21,087 nt of DNA from an uncultured Pseudomonadota bacterium (GTDB lineage: Bacteria > Pseudomonadota > Gammaproteobacteria > Burkholderiales > Methylophilaceae): contig CAINWC010000152.1 of NCBI GenBank assembly GCA_903854305.1, positions 1-21,087 of the forward strand. Direction: 5' to 3'. Within the stretch, counting starts at the first letter, position 1; every line of letters starts with the position of its first letter. The notes under the pieces are model-generated. The model searched no databases. It worked only from the letters and a program-made list of their open reading frames with translations, and had not been told where the DNA came from. A program made the translations under genes and the position numbers. Below are positions 1-8,388 of the stretch, one piece after another.

Positions 1-286
1 CACTCTGAAATTTGCAAGAAATCAAAGTGTTATTATCACATTTCTGGGAAATTTACACCACTAATATTTAACTATTACCTAATTAAATCAATTGGTTAAT
101 AGTTATTCAGGGTGGACTAGCTAAGCAGCACCTCTTTAACGCCACAAACTAATTTCTATTCAACCTACTCAGAGGCATTCACAGAGGATCTATCAATACC
201 AATAAAAATCCCACAATGAGTTTTTATCATTGTGGGATTTTTATTACAGCAACCCGTTACTTGTTAACTAAGCAACTACATTGACA
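1..286. other. Intergenic region left of the pilus operon
   Basis: No gene can be supported here. Frame 1 on the plus strand is open from the window edge to a TAA at 97-99, but its 32 codons are AT-rich and the product resembles nothing I know. It could be the tail of a gene starting outside the window, or chance. An imperfect inverted repeat lies at 69-105, with arms 69-84 and 90-105. The only clear element is the terminator hairpin at 201-245. Confidence 0.5.
201..245. terminator. Rho-independent terminator of the pilus operon
   Basis: The 19-nt arm aataaaaatcccacaatga at 201-219 is followed by a 7-nt loop and its exact reverse complement at 227-245. The AT-rich outer part of the stem supplies a U-rich tract on either strand. 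It lies 41 bp past the pilY1 stop codon, so it most likely ends the minus-strand pil transcript. It could also stop a plus-strand transcript entering from the left. Confidence 0.85.
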
Positions 287-3200
287 TTACTCAACCTCTG
301 TCCAAGAAAGGCGTTTAACCTTATTTACAGCAGGGTTAGGAGGTGGATCTAATATTATTTTCTCTCCTGTTGATAAAGTAGTTTCAGTTTTCACTATTAT
401 CTTGGTATTCCCAGCACTATCCGTATTCGTTAGCTGAAATAAACGTGGTGAGGTTGCTAAACCAGCACCAAGATCAGTGGCAATAATACCGTTTTGACCT
501 GTAACGGCTCCCCCAGTCAAATAATTTACTTTATAAGAAAATGCCTTAGGGTTAGCTGTTGTAGGTACACCACAGACCTCAGCGACCCCTCCAACTGGTA
601 CGCTGGTTGAAAAAAGTAGCGTGCCAGAATATATGGCAGCATCTGTAGTCGACATTTCTTGAGCCAACGTTACGCCTCCTGCATTAGTCAGCAATGGGAA
701 ATCTAACACCCAACCGTCTTTATTTTTCAAAGAATCAGCTGAATTTCCTGTGGTTAGCGTCACACTTCTGACTCCCTGACCAGACGTACAGATAAGACTC
801 GACGAACCCGTTGCACATACGCCTACAACTGCTTGCTGCACGAGGAAACCAGTATTGGCTCTGGGGTTACCATAGCTTGTGGTTTGACCATCATCTTTAA
901 CCGCATAAAAACTTTGCTGCGCTGTACTGCCGACATCAGATACGCCAAGATAGCGACCAGTACCAACGTAAACGACTGTTTTTCCACTCACCGTAGTGAC
1001 TACCGGTTTAGTTGTTACTGGCTGCGCATTGCCTCCAGCATCTTTAAACGTCGCCAATAATTGCTTGTCGTATCCGCTTGGGGTAATGACAAAGCGCCAT
1101 AAGTTACCCAGCAAATCACCGCCGTAGACTTTATCAGTCACATTTTCGATTGGGGAAAATGCAACTATTTTAGATAATCCACTAGGCGCTGTAGGAAAAC
1201 CCTCACCCGTTGAAATATCAGAAGATGCGCTTACCAGCGTACCTGTTGCTGCATCAAGTACATACAAATACCCTTGACCATCTCCCACTGCATTTTTAGC
1301 GCATGTTGCTGTAGTTGCAGGGCAATTATCATAACCTGAAGTCAGTAATACTACCCAATTACCATCGCTTTGCTTAGTAATTACAGGGTTGCCGAACGAG
1401 TAACCCACATTGTTATCAGTAAATTTCCACAAAAATACTGGTGCTGCAGGGTTCGTAATATCTAGCGCATAAAAACCTGTGCCACCACCATTTAAGCCAC
1501 CGACTAAAATGGTTTTCCAGAGACCCCCTATAAATACATCAGCGACTTTGGGTGTGCCTTCTACAAAATACTGATGTTTATCTGCGTAATCTTTATCGGC
1601 CAACGTATATAACCTAGGCAATACATATGAAGGAATATAAGCCCACTTTTCAGCCCCTGTTGCCGCATCGAACGCATGTAACATGCCATCATTTGCTGCG
1701 GTGTAAATATTAGGCACACGCGTTACATTGCTTGCTTTAAAGGCTGCGTATCCAGGGTTAAATGTTTCATCATAGCTAGCGTTTGATGGCCCTACATATT
1801 GTGATTCTGCTGAAACAATATCACCTAAAACATGCACGCGTTTTCTATAGAAATCATTATGGCTAGTACCACCGATTTCATTACTGCGCTCGCCCCTCAA
1901 GAAATTCACTAAAGCTTCTCCTCCGGCGCCGCTGGTTGCTACTGTTGTGTTACTTTGCGCAGTAACACTTAAGCAACCCGTACCAATGACACAAAACTGT
2001 GTCAGGCCAGTCAGTGGCTTAGGGTAGGTAGGTGGTGCCGTTGAAATATTAGGTGCTTTAAAGTTAGCATCTAAACTTGCGGTCACAAGATTAGCCCAAG
2101 TAAAATCAATTAAACCCGCACTGCTATTTGTATAAATATGACGGCTAGCAACGCTTTGTGTATCAAGCAATGCCTGTGCAGACCAATTGTAACTTAACGG
2201 ATCTGGATTTGAAGGGTCATATACCGGCACGGCACCTGTCGCGACATCTACCGTTTGGCTAATTAACTCGCCTGTCCACTCACCTGATTTATAATATGAG
2301 CTATACAACTTGTTATTACCCGCACTAATTTTAGGGCTGGCCGCTGCCGATGAAGCCGCCGAACCCGTTTTAGCGGCATCATGAATCGTAATTAACAGCT
2401 CATTAAGACCTTGTTGCAAATCTGCTGGATTAGCCGCATTAAAGTAAGTGCCGTGCCCATTGACGGCGGTATGCCATAAGTCATCAATGGTTGTTACATC
2501 ATTGGCGACTGGGAACGGCCAATTACATTTTCCTCCAATAAAGTTCACCGCATCATTTGGCCATGTACAGGTTACAGGGCCTTTAATCGTGTCTACATTA
2601 ATATACCCATAATCTGGGTTACCATTGGTTTGATAGTTCACCGAAGCAACCATTCTGCCGCGTGCACCCAAGCCCACCGTAAATGTCGTCATGTGCTGAC
2701 TTGTCGCGGTGTCATCTCCAAATGGTTTTACCATATTAGGCGTACAGCGGTCGGTTGCAGGAATAGCCGCGTCATAAAAAGGACCATGACAGTTATTAAG
2801 CGCTGTCGTTCTTAAATTGTTATTGTAATAATAAGCCGCTGTATCAGCCAAGGTGTTACTTGTGCTGTGAGCAGGGTCAACAATGGCAGCACCACAGGTG
2901 GTTTGCACATAACTGTTACTAGCGTCTGCTGGGGCATCGACACATGTAGTAACTGCTGTTGGGCCTGTTGTTACCGTGTTGCAGCTGGTTTTAATGAAAC
3001 TATTTGCGCTGCTAGCTGCATCATTTGCGCAAGCTGCAACGCCTGTGACTGGCGTCACGATATTATTAGTACAAGTTATGCCGGTCCAAGGTGGAGTTGT
3101 ACCTGCTGTCGCAGCCACCGTACAGCTTGAACCTGCAGACGCAGTACAACCGCAGCTAGCCACTGGCGTAGCAGTACCTGTCACGGTATTGCAAGAAATT

Positions 3201-6157
3201 GTTTTGCCTGTTCCATTAGTACGCCCAATGCAACTTGCAACGCTATACCAACCTGAATCCGTGATTTGGCACTGAACATCTGCACCACTTGCATCAATAA
3301 GTGTATCGTTGCATGCAGATGCATTAGCCCACAATGGCGTCACGGTTTGGCAAGCCGTTGTAATGGTGCCAACAGTGCCAGCATTACAAGTACCAGTATC
3401 TACCCAAACTGGCGTAGCAGGTGTAGGGCAAGTAACCGTTGGGCCACCAACTGGGTCTGATGCTGCACAGCTAGCCACTGATACGTTTCCACTGTCTGAA
3501 AACGTTTGGCAGCTAATGCCTAACGAAGCATTGGTTGTACATTTATCACTATTGTTCTTACTTACATTAACCCATGTGCCACTACCTGCTACATAGGCAC
3601 AACTGACGCCTGTTGCAGTATTGGCCACGCAACTTGGATCAATAGACGTTGTTGCTGCGCCTGAAGTTTGGCAGTAAAGCCCTGTCGCTGCATTAGCGGT
3701 ACAACTAGCGACATTGGTCCAAGTGCCACTGCCTGTCAAATATGCACAACTGACACCTGCAGGAGTATTGGGCGTGCAAGCTCCAACATTAGTCACGACT
3801 GCTGAGCCTGGCTTAGCTTGGCAGGTAATGTGTAATGCTGCATCAGCGGTACAACTTGCTACATCAACCCATGAACCACTGCCTGCCACATAGGCGCAGC
3901 TGACACCTGCGTCAGCATTAGGCGTGCAAGTAGCAACAGTAGTTACGGTTGCTGAGCCTGTATTTTGGCAGGCAAGGTGTGATGCAGTTGTGCAAGAAGC
4001 TACATTAGTCCAAGTAGCAGGCGTGAACCACGTACAGCTTACCCCGGTACTAGTATTAGCCACACAGCTAGGGTCATCAACTGGTGTAGTCGCTGAACCT
4101 GTTTTATCTTGACAAGCAATATGTGATGCAGTTGTGCAAGAAGCTATATCAGTCCAAGCAGCAGGCGTGAACCACGCACAGCTTACACCAGTTGCGGCAT
4201 TAACATTGCAACTAGGATCATCCGCCACATAGACGCTTGAGCTTGGCTTATCTTGGCAAGTTTTACCTAGAGCATCGGCTGTACAAGATGCCACATCAAC
4301 CCAGCCTGTGTCATGTAGTGTACAAACTGTAGTTAACCCGTTAGCATCTGTACCACCTACACAACTACCGCTGCCATAAGTCGTAGTAGGGACAGGAGCT
4401 AAATATTGGCAGTATGTAACAGGGCTGCCGTTAGCAGCAGTACAGGTGCTATTAGTCCAGGCTGAAACAGCGCCTGTCACGCAAACGCTACGAACAAGAT
4501 CGCCAGTACCAGCGGTACAATCAACAGTAGTTGCTAGGCAATTAGCGCCTTCCGTATTACAGATACTAAAATATTTGGTTTGTTTCTGTTGTTGTGTAGT
4601 GACTTTGTCGTAAGTGATTGTACGCGCTTGTCTTGTTGCCTGAAATTTCTGTAAGATATCTTGCTTAATTTGTCTTGTCACATTCGTGCGCTGCAACGTA
4701 TCTTGCTTAGCCTGTCTTTGATATACACTTTGTTGCAATGTTTCTTGCTTTTGCTGCATTTGCACTACAGTTTGCTGCAATGTCTCTTGCCTTTGCTGCA
4801 TTTGCACTACAGATTTTTGTAGGTCCAGTTGTAATTTCTGAAACTGTTTTGTGCGTTTCAGCACGTTTGAATCCGTATCCATTTTTTGGAGTTGTAACGT
4901 TCTTTTTTGTATCTGCAAATCTTGTCTTGTAACATTACTTGCGGTACTTGTATAGCCTGTTTGAAGGCTTGTAAGTTGACTAGTGCTCTTGTTAAAACTA
5001 ACAAGCGAGCCATCAAAAAAAGGTCTTGGCAAAGCCCAATCTTCATTGCCCATATCCGTGGTGCCATCTAACTTTTTGCCGCCATTACCATTCCAAAAGC
5101 CATCCGTAGAGACTAAGGTGTAATTTTTTTGGCAGGCATACTGCACGGGGTCTGTTGCCGCTACACCATTAATAGTAGATACTTGGCCAGCATACAAACG
5201 TCCCGCTGTTGAAAGCGCTTGACGCATGGGTGTCCCCGAGTTAACGCCAGGCGTATTACCGTATAACATGTCATACCAAAGACTTTTTTGAGTGGCGTCA
5301 AAGTCTGTAATATTCAAAAAATTGAGGTTGTTGTTAAGCGCCATAAACCCTACGCGAAGATTATCATCCACTGTTTTGAATGCAAGCCCTGTTGATGATT
5401 TCATCATCAACAAACGGGTACGGTAGTAGCTATACCAGTTAGCAAAGTTTTGACGCTCATCACTGTCAGCTGCACTGATAACGCCGTCACCGTTAATATC
5501 CACAGTGGCTGGGCCTGACGTGGCGCTGACAATCACTTTTGTAAATAGTGTATTGACAGGGTGTATGCCATCAACCATAGCAGTAGAGCCAATAGCACTT
5601 TTACATTCGTTATAAAACGGCTTGGCTAGGGAATAATAGTCTTTTTGACTTTCTGTGGTTTGCGTGCCTGAATAAGTATAGTAATAAGCGGCTCCCGGTG
5701 TATCGTACGTATTGGTCGTATCGGATAATACTGATTTAAAACTTGTAAGCAAATTGGTAGTGCCTGCGCTGGTGTTATAGCCATTTACCCAAGCACCAGT
5801 AAAGCTAGCATTTGCAAAACTTACGCCTGTTGCGGTAACTGGGGCGCGATACACCACCTTAGGATTATAATACACACCATTACATTGACTGCTCGGAAAG
5901 CCATACTTTCCAGCAAAATCACCTGCATTATCTGGCATAAAATCCCAGTACATACTTCCAGAGTCGTCTAGTATTAACATCAAATTTGACTTTACTGGAT
6001 TGGTCGGTGGGCTAGAGGTAATAAGTGGTAACGTTGCAATATCTGTACCAGCTGCCAGTGCTACACTTAAGCCGCCGATACTTGGTGAAATAGCAGCCGC
6101 TATTAGTGCTAACAGTGCACCACCAAAAACATTCCATTTGTTGTATTTTTTCATCAT
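287..6157 (-). CDS. pilY1: PilY1 family type IV pilus tip adhesin with large Gln/Cys-rich insertion
   Basis: PilY1 is a secreted, tip-associated type IV pilus protein involved in pilus extension, adhesion and surface sensing. A signal peptide covers about residues 1-36 (hydrophobic stretch, then ALAA). The VWA domain has a DDSGSM metal site at 64-69, a likely metal-site Thr in SGTP near 309, and STDGFWNG at 350-357. A calcium-type loop (DINGDGVISAAD) lies at 220-231. After residue 357 the VWA is interrupted: a Gln-rich segment at about 410-530, then a Cys-rich segment at about 531-1090 with 46 cysteines. VWA-like sequence resumes at NTLADTAAYYY (1101-1111). The C-terminal beta-propeller is recognisable from about 1480 (NDGMLHAFDA at 1489-1498, GGLNGGGTGFYALD at 1553-1566). 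Known PilY1 proteins are commonly about 1000-1300 residues, so 1956 is very long. It is the last gene of the operon, 70 bp after pilX. The family call is firm; the role of the insertion is unknown. Confidence 0.93.
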   Translation of the reverse strand: MMKKYNKWNVFGGALLALIAAAISPSIGGLSVALAAGTDIATLPLITSSPPTNPVKSNLMLILDDSGSMYWDFMPDNAGDFAGKYGFPSSQCNGVYYNPKVVYRAPVTATGVSFANASFTGAWVNGYNTSAGTTNLLTSFKSVLSDTTNTYDTPGAAYYYTYSGTQTTESQKDYYSLAKPFYNECKSAIGSTAMVDGIHPVNTLFTKVIVSATSGPATVDINGDGVISAADSDERQNFANWYSYYRTRLLMMKSSTGLAFKTVDDNLRVGFMALNNNLNFLNITDFDATQKSLWYDMLYGNTPGVNSGTPMRQALSTAGRLYAGQVSTINGVAATDPVQYACQKNYTLVSTDGFWNGNGGKKLDGTTDMGNEDWALPRPFFDGSLVSFNKSTSQLTSLQTGYTSTASNVTRQDLQIQKRTLQLQKMDTDSNVLKRTKQFQKLQLDLQKSVVQMQQRQETLQQTVVQMQQKQETLQQSVYQRQAKQDTLQRTNVTRQIKQDILQKFQATRQARTITYDKVTTQQQKQTKYFSICNTEGANCLATTVDCTAGTGDLVRSVCVTGAVSAWTNSTCTAANGSPVTYCQYLAPVPTTTYGSGSCVGGTDANGLTTVCTLHDTGWVDVASCTADALGKTCQDKPSSSVYVADDPSCNVNAATGVSCAWFTPAAWTDIASCTTASHIACQDKTGSATTPVDDPSCVANTSTGVSCTWFTPATWTNVASCTTASHLACQNTGSATVTTVATCTPNADAGVSCAYVAGSGSWVDVASCTADAALHITCQAKPGSAVVTNVGACTPNTPAGVSCAYLTGSGTWTNVASCTANAATGLYCQTSGAATTSIDPSCVANTATGVSCAYVAGSGTWVNVSKNNSDKCTTNASLGISCQTFSDSGNVSVASCAASDPVGGPTVTCPTPATPVWVDTGTCNAGTVGTITTACQTVTPLWANASACNDTLIDASGADVQCQITDSGWYSVASCIGRTNGTGKTISCNTVTGTATPVASCGCTASAGSSCTVAATAGTTPPWTGITCTNNIVTPVTGVAACANDAASSANSFIKTSCNTVTTGPTAVTTCVDAPADASNSYVQTTCGAAIVDPAHSTSNTLADTAAYYYNNNLRTTALNNCHGPFYDAAIPATDRCTPNMVKPFGDDTATSQHMTTFTVGLGARGRMVASVNYQTNGNPDYGYINVDTIKGPVTCTWPNDAVNFIGGKCNWPFPVANDVTTIDDLWHTAVNGHGTYFNAANPADLQQGLNELLITIHDAAKTGSAASSAAASPKISAGNNKLYSSYYKSGEWTGELISQTVDVATGAVPVYDPSNPDPLSYNWSAQALLDTQSVASRHIYTNSSAGLIDFTWANLVTASLDANFKAPNISTAPPTYPKPLTGLTQFCVIGTGCLSVTAQSNTTVATSGAGGEALVNFLRGERSNEIGGTSHNDFYRKRVHVLGDIVSAESQYVGPSNASYDETFNPGYAAFKASNVTRVPNIYTAANDGMLHAFDAATGAEKWAYIPSYVLPRLYTLADKDYADKHQYFVEGTPKVADVFIGGLWKTILVGGLNGGGTGFYALDITNPAAPVFLWKFTDNNVGYSFGNPVITKQSDGNWVVLLTSGYDNCPATTATCAKNAVGDGQGYLYVLDAATGTLVSASSDISTGEGFPTAPSGLSKIVAFSPIENVTDKVYGGDLLGNLWRFVITPSGYDKQLLATFKDAGGNAQPVTTKPVVTTVSGKTVVYVGTGRYLGVSDVGSTAQQSFYAVKDDGQTTSYGNPRANTGFLVQQAVVGVCATGSSSLICTSGQGVRSVTLTTGNSADSLKNKDGWVLDFPLLTNAGGVTLAQEMSTTDAAIYSGTLLFSTSVPVGGVAEVCGVPTTANPKAFSYKVNYLTGGAVTGQNGIIATDLGAGLATSPRLFQLTNTDSAGNTKIIVKTETTLSTGEKIILDPPPNPAVNKVKRLSWTEVE
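3554..4303 (-). repeat. Tandem Cys-rich repeats of about 49 residues in PilY1
   Basis: These bases encode PilY1 residues 619-868. A unit beginning W-x-[DN]-[VI]-A-S-C recurs with its Cys at 625, 674, 722, 769 and 819, so the period is 47-50 residues; a further W-V-N-V start lies at 862. Each unit carries four cysteines at a regular spacing (8-10, 14-16, 10, then 14-15 residues to the next unit) plus a conserved G-V-S-C-[AT]-[WY]. Degenerate Cys motifs continue on both sides. The regular spacing suggests disulfide-bonded modules in the periplasm or outside the cell. Confidence 0.85.
3978..4185 (-). repeat. Near-identical DNA repeat pair, 144-nt period
   Basis: The 64 bases from 3978 recur from 4122 with about four mismatches. 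The offset is 144 nt, exactly 48 codons, so it is in frame with the Cys-rich protein repeat. Similarity at DNA level indicates recent duplication or gene conversion within the array. Confidence 0.8.
4646..4813 (-). repeat. Four 14-residue Gln-rich repeats in PilY1
   Basis: Residues 449-504 form four units: SVVQMQQRQETLQQ, TVVQMQQKQETLQQ, SVYQRQAKQDTLQR and TNVTRQIKQDILQK, with a decaying fifth unit after them. The first two differ at only two positions, and their DNA shows the matching 42-nt period. Fourteen residues equal two heptads, with V/M/L at regular places, so an alpha-helical coiled coil is a reasonable inference. Confidence 0.85.
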
Positions 6158-6227
6158 TATTCCCCTAACTTACTCGCTATTCGATTAATACTTTTTGTAT
6201 GTTAAATCTGTGTGTAATTGCTTGCCG

Positions 6228-6890
6228 TTAAAGCGACACTACCGTTTGAACATAACTTGTAGCATTGCGCACACCACTTACACGAACGATTACTCGGTAA
6301 TAAATTGCAATGCTTTCGCCCACCGCGATTGCCATAGAGCCTTGGTCTGTACCATCAGCTGTCACTGATGGGTCTTTTGCACATGAAGCATCTGGGCGAT
6401 AACCAGTTTTTGTACACAAGCGCTGAATAATAAATGCCACTCTATTACCTGCTTCATCTGCGCTTTCAGCTGCAGCACATACCCCAGCCGCCGTCATGGG
6501 CATTAAACATATGCCAGAAGCTGAAAAATCAGTCCAGAATGCTGAGCCTGTTTTAGAGGTTCCTGCAGCAGCGGCATTCGCTAAATACCCTTTGGCAGAA
6601 ATATTTGATTCTAGCGCAGTGTTTCCAACATTGTTTCTAAGCCAAGCAATGGCTGCTTCAGCGCCAGCATCTGCGGATGCAGTAGCTGCGCGCTTAAAAC
6701 CCAAGTTCCCGGTAATATCAGTATTAGTATTCACTGAGCGAATTAGTGCCACAGCGGCAAGCGACATGACTAATAAAGCGATCATCGCTAAAAATAGCAC
6801 AACGCCGCCTTGCGTTGCCATAGCGCCGCGACCCGAGCAAGGGTGAAATTTAACTGGCAAACAGGCTTTCAAATAAGAGTGATGTTTCAT
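6228..6890 (-). CDS. pilX: Minor pilin, PilX family
   Basis: PilX is a minor pilin that, with FimT/FimU, PilV, PilW and PilE, forms the priming complex that starts type IV pilus assembly and carries PilY1. The 220-residue product has a long polar leader, then QGGVVLFLAMIALLVM from about residue 27 and ALIRSV at 48-53, the usual PilX_N pattern. As in other PilX proteins there is no Glu at mature position 5. The region after it (FKRAATASADAGAEAAIAWL) also fits. Four cysteines lie between about 127 and 170. The ATG at 6890 has an AAGGA about 9 nt upstream and lies 5 bp after the pilW stop, so I keep this start although the leader is long. Confidence 0.85.
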   Translation of the reverse strand: MKHHSYLKACLPVKFHPCSGRGAMATQGGVVLFLAMIALLVMSLAAVALIRSVNTNTDITGNLGFKRAATASADAGAEAAIAWLRNNVGNTALESNISAKGYLANAAAAGTSKTGSAFWTDFSASGICLMPMTAAGVCAAAESADEAGNRVAFIIQRLCTKTGYRPDASCAKDPSVTADGTDQGSMAIAVGESIAIYYRVIVRVSGVRNATSYVQTVVSL

Positions 6891-6895
6891 TACGC

Positions 6896-7942
6896 TTAAT
6901 CCTTAGACCAAATCATATTGCGCAGTGGGACTACGGTTTCATACACACTGTAGCGGTAGCGTTTACAGTTTGCATCCCCACTTAAATTAATGGCTAGTCC
7001 ACCAGCCGTGGTAAAACTACAACTGGCAGTCACATCGTTTGCTTCCATTTTTGGATTGCGTGAGACCACAGCAAGGCGAACGGCCTTAATAAGGTTGCGA
7101 TTTGCCACGGTCATCGCTGTACCATAAGTACCAGTGGCAGCTTGCCAGCTTGTAATTTTATTAGAGTTAACGGAAGCAGAAACACCGTATTGCGCTTGCA
7201 TATTCACGATGTCAGCTACGGCATCACCAGCATTTAATTGTAAGTTTCCACCACTGACTGCATAAGTATTGATACTCCAAGCGGCTAAACAAGACAGTAC
7301 CGCGTTTTCAACAGCTACTGCAGGGGGTGTTCCTAAAGCATCCAAGCCAACTCGGGTGTCACCAGTCACGCCATTTGTAGCATCCAACCTTGTCATTGCA
7401 CATGCACCAGCATTATTAATTAATACAAAATCGCCATTTTTGCAACCTAAGTTACTGGCTACGGTAATTGAGTTTAAAACTGGTGCACTTATTATCCGTG
7501 TAGGTAGCCCAGCTAAATTGGTGAGCGCAGAGCGAGTGATGATGCTGTCACTTCCAGTTGCTCCGCCATCTGCAATGGTCACTGGAGCTAGATCACCTAC
7601 GCCGGTCAAGCCTGCTGCGCTTAAGGACGTACAATCTATTGCAGAGATTTTGTCAGTATGCTTACCCGAAAACATCAAGCCGTAGCCTGCAGATTGTATG
7701 TCATGCGAGAGATTATATAGCGCAATATTGCCGTTCGTTTGCGCATCTGCGGTGCCTGTAGTGATGCGCTTTTGCGCTTCAAAGCCGCTCATCACCTGTA
7801 TGATAGCCAGTGTGGCTAACAAGCCTATTGTCATACCAACCATGAGCTCCACCAAAGAAAACCCTGCTTGGTTAAAGCGCCGGTTAACACTTAAATGTTT
7901 TTTTTGTGATTTCATTGTTAGCCTAAATTTCCATCTATTCAT
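6896..7942 (-). CDS. pilW: Minor pilin, PilW family
   Basis: PilW is a minor pilin of the type IV pilus priming complex. The N-terminus holds a prepilin-peptidase site, G27 before F28, in GFSLVELMVGMTIGLL, with the mature-position-5 Glu at residue 32. The rest is a 300-residue globular part with the typical DAQTNGNIALYNLSHDIQSAGYG sequence after the helix, abbreviated here as residues 65-87 of the product. The ATG at 7942 overlaps the pilV stop by 8 bp. A second in-frame ATG at 7915 has AGG at a good distance upstream and would give a shorter leader; it may be the true start. It is followed 5 bp later by pilX. Confidence 0.87.
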   Translation of the reverse strand: MNRWKFRLTMKSQKKHLSVNRRFNQAGFSLVELMVGMTIGLLATLAIIQVMSGFEAQKRITTGTADAQTNGNIALYNLSHDIQSAGYGLMFSGKHTDKISAIDCTSLSAAGLTGVGDLAPVTIADGGATGSDSIITRSALTNLAGLPTRIISAPVLNSITVASNLGCKNGDFVLINNAGACAMTRLDATNGVTGDTRVGLDALGTPPAVAVENAVLSCLAAWSINTYAVSGGNLQLNAGDAVADIVNMQAQYGVSASVNSNKITSWQAATGTYGTAMTVANRNLIKAVRLAVVSRNPKMEANDVTASCSFTTAGGLAINLSGDANCKRYRYSVYETVVPLRNMIWSKD

Positions 7943-8345
7943 TCTCTACAACATTAGCGATAGCGGTATAGCAATGCGCTACCGTCATAAAGCATGGCGC
8001 AGTGGTAGCGCTAACAGCGGCAGTTTCACTAGGCTCCGTCCAGCCAACAATCACTTTAAACTGGCCTGTTGTCGGCTGCGTTACCGTACGCTTACCCCCT
8101 GGCAATTCGAGAACACTGACATTTGCTCCAACGAGTGTGCTGGCATTGGCTGGGTCCGCCCACATCGCACCTATTACTTGCTGGGCAATATAACTAGCAT
8201 CACCGCGAAATTTTGTGCCTGTTGTATTTTTAATCATACTGGCTTGCAAACCCACTAAAGCAAGAATACCCATTGAAAATATTAAAATCGCAATAAGCGC
8301 CTCTAATAACACAATCCCTTGCTGGTCTGTTTTAAATGGCATCAT
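7935..8345 (-). CDS. pilV: Minor pilin, PilV family
   Basis: PilV is a minor pilin of the type IV pilus priming complex. The 136-residue product has a short leader MMPFKTDQQG, then IVLLEALIAILIFSMGILAL with Glu at mature position 5 (residue 15), and the family-typical LVGLQ and ASYIAQQVIGAMWADP further on. The start MMP at 8345 or 8342 has no clear ribosome binding site; see the small ORF at 8332-8379. The gene lies 43 bp after fimT and overlaps pilW by 8 bp. Confidence 0.87.
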   Translation of the reverse strand: MMPFKTDQQGIVLLEALIAILIFSMGILALVGLQASMIKNTTGTKFRGDASYIAQQVIGAMWADPANASTLVGANVSVLELPGGKRTVTQPTTGQFKVIVGWTEPSETAAVSATTAPCFMTVAHCYTAIANVVENE

Positions 8346-8379
8346 TTTTGAATGTGATATTTTTTTGAACTATCATCAT
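8332..8379 (-). CDS. Possible 15-codon leader ORF overlapping the pilV start
   Basis: Just after the fimT stop, GGAG is followed 3 nt later by ATG ATG. This opens a 15-codon frame (MMIVQKNITFKNDAI) that ends at TAA 8334-8332, inside the pilV coding region and in another frame. The pilV start has no Shine-Dalgarno sequence of its own. The small ORF could therefore bring ribosomes to pilV by translational coupling. This is inference from layout; it could be chance. Confidence 0.35.
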   Translation of the reverse strand: MMIVQKNITFKNDAI

Positions 8380-8388
8380 TTTCTCCAG

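Noticed and set aside
1..99. Open frame from the window edge to TAA at 97-99 on the plus strand
   Set aside because: Only 32 AT-rich codons with no recognisable product; chance opening is likely. Sequence left of the window would decide.
69..105. Imperfect AT-rich inverted repeat
   Set aside because: Arms match imperfectly and are very AT-rich; no gene, T run or regulator context supports a function.
2630..4112. Several plus-strand open frames opposite pilY1
   Set aside because: They are shadows of the Cys/Val-rich repeat coding on the other strand, with no plausible starts or protein features.
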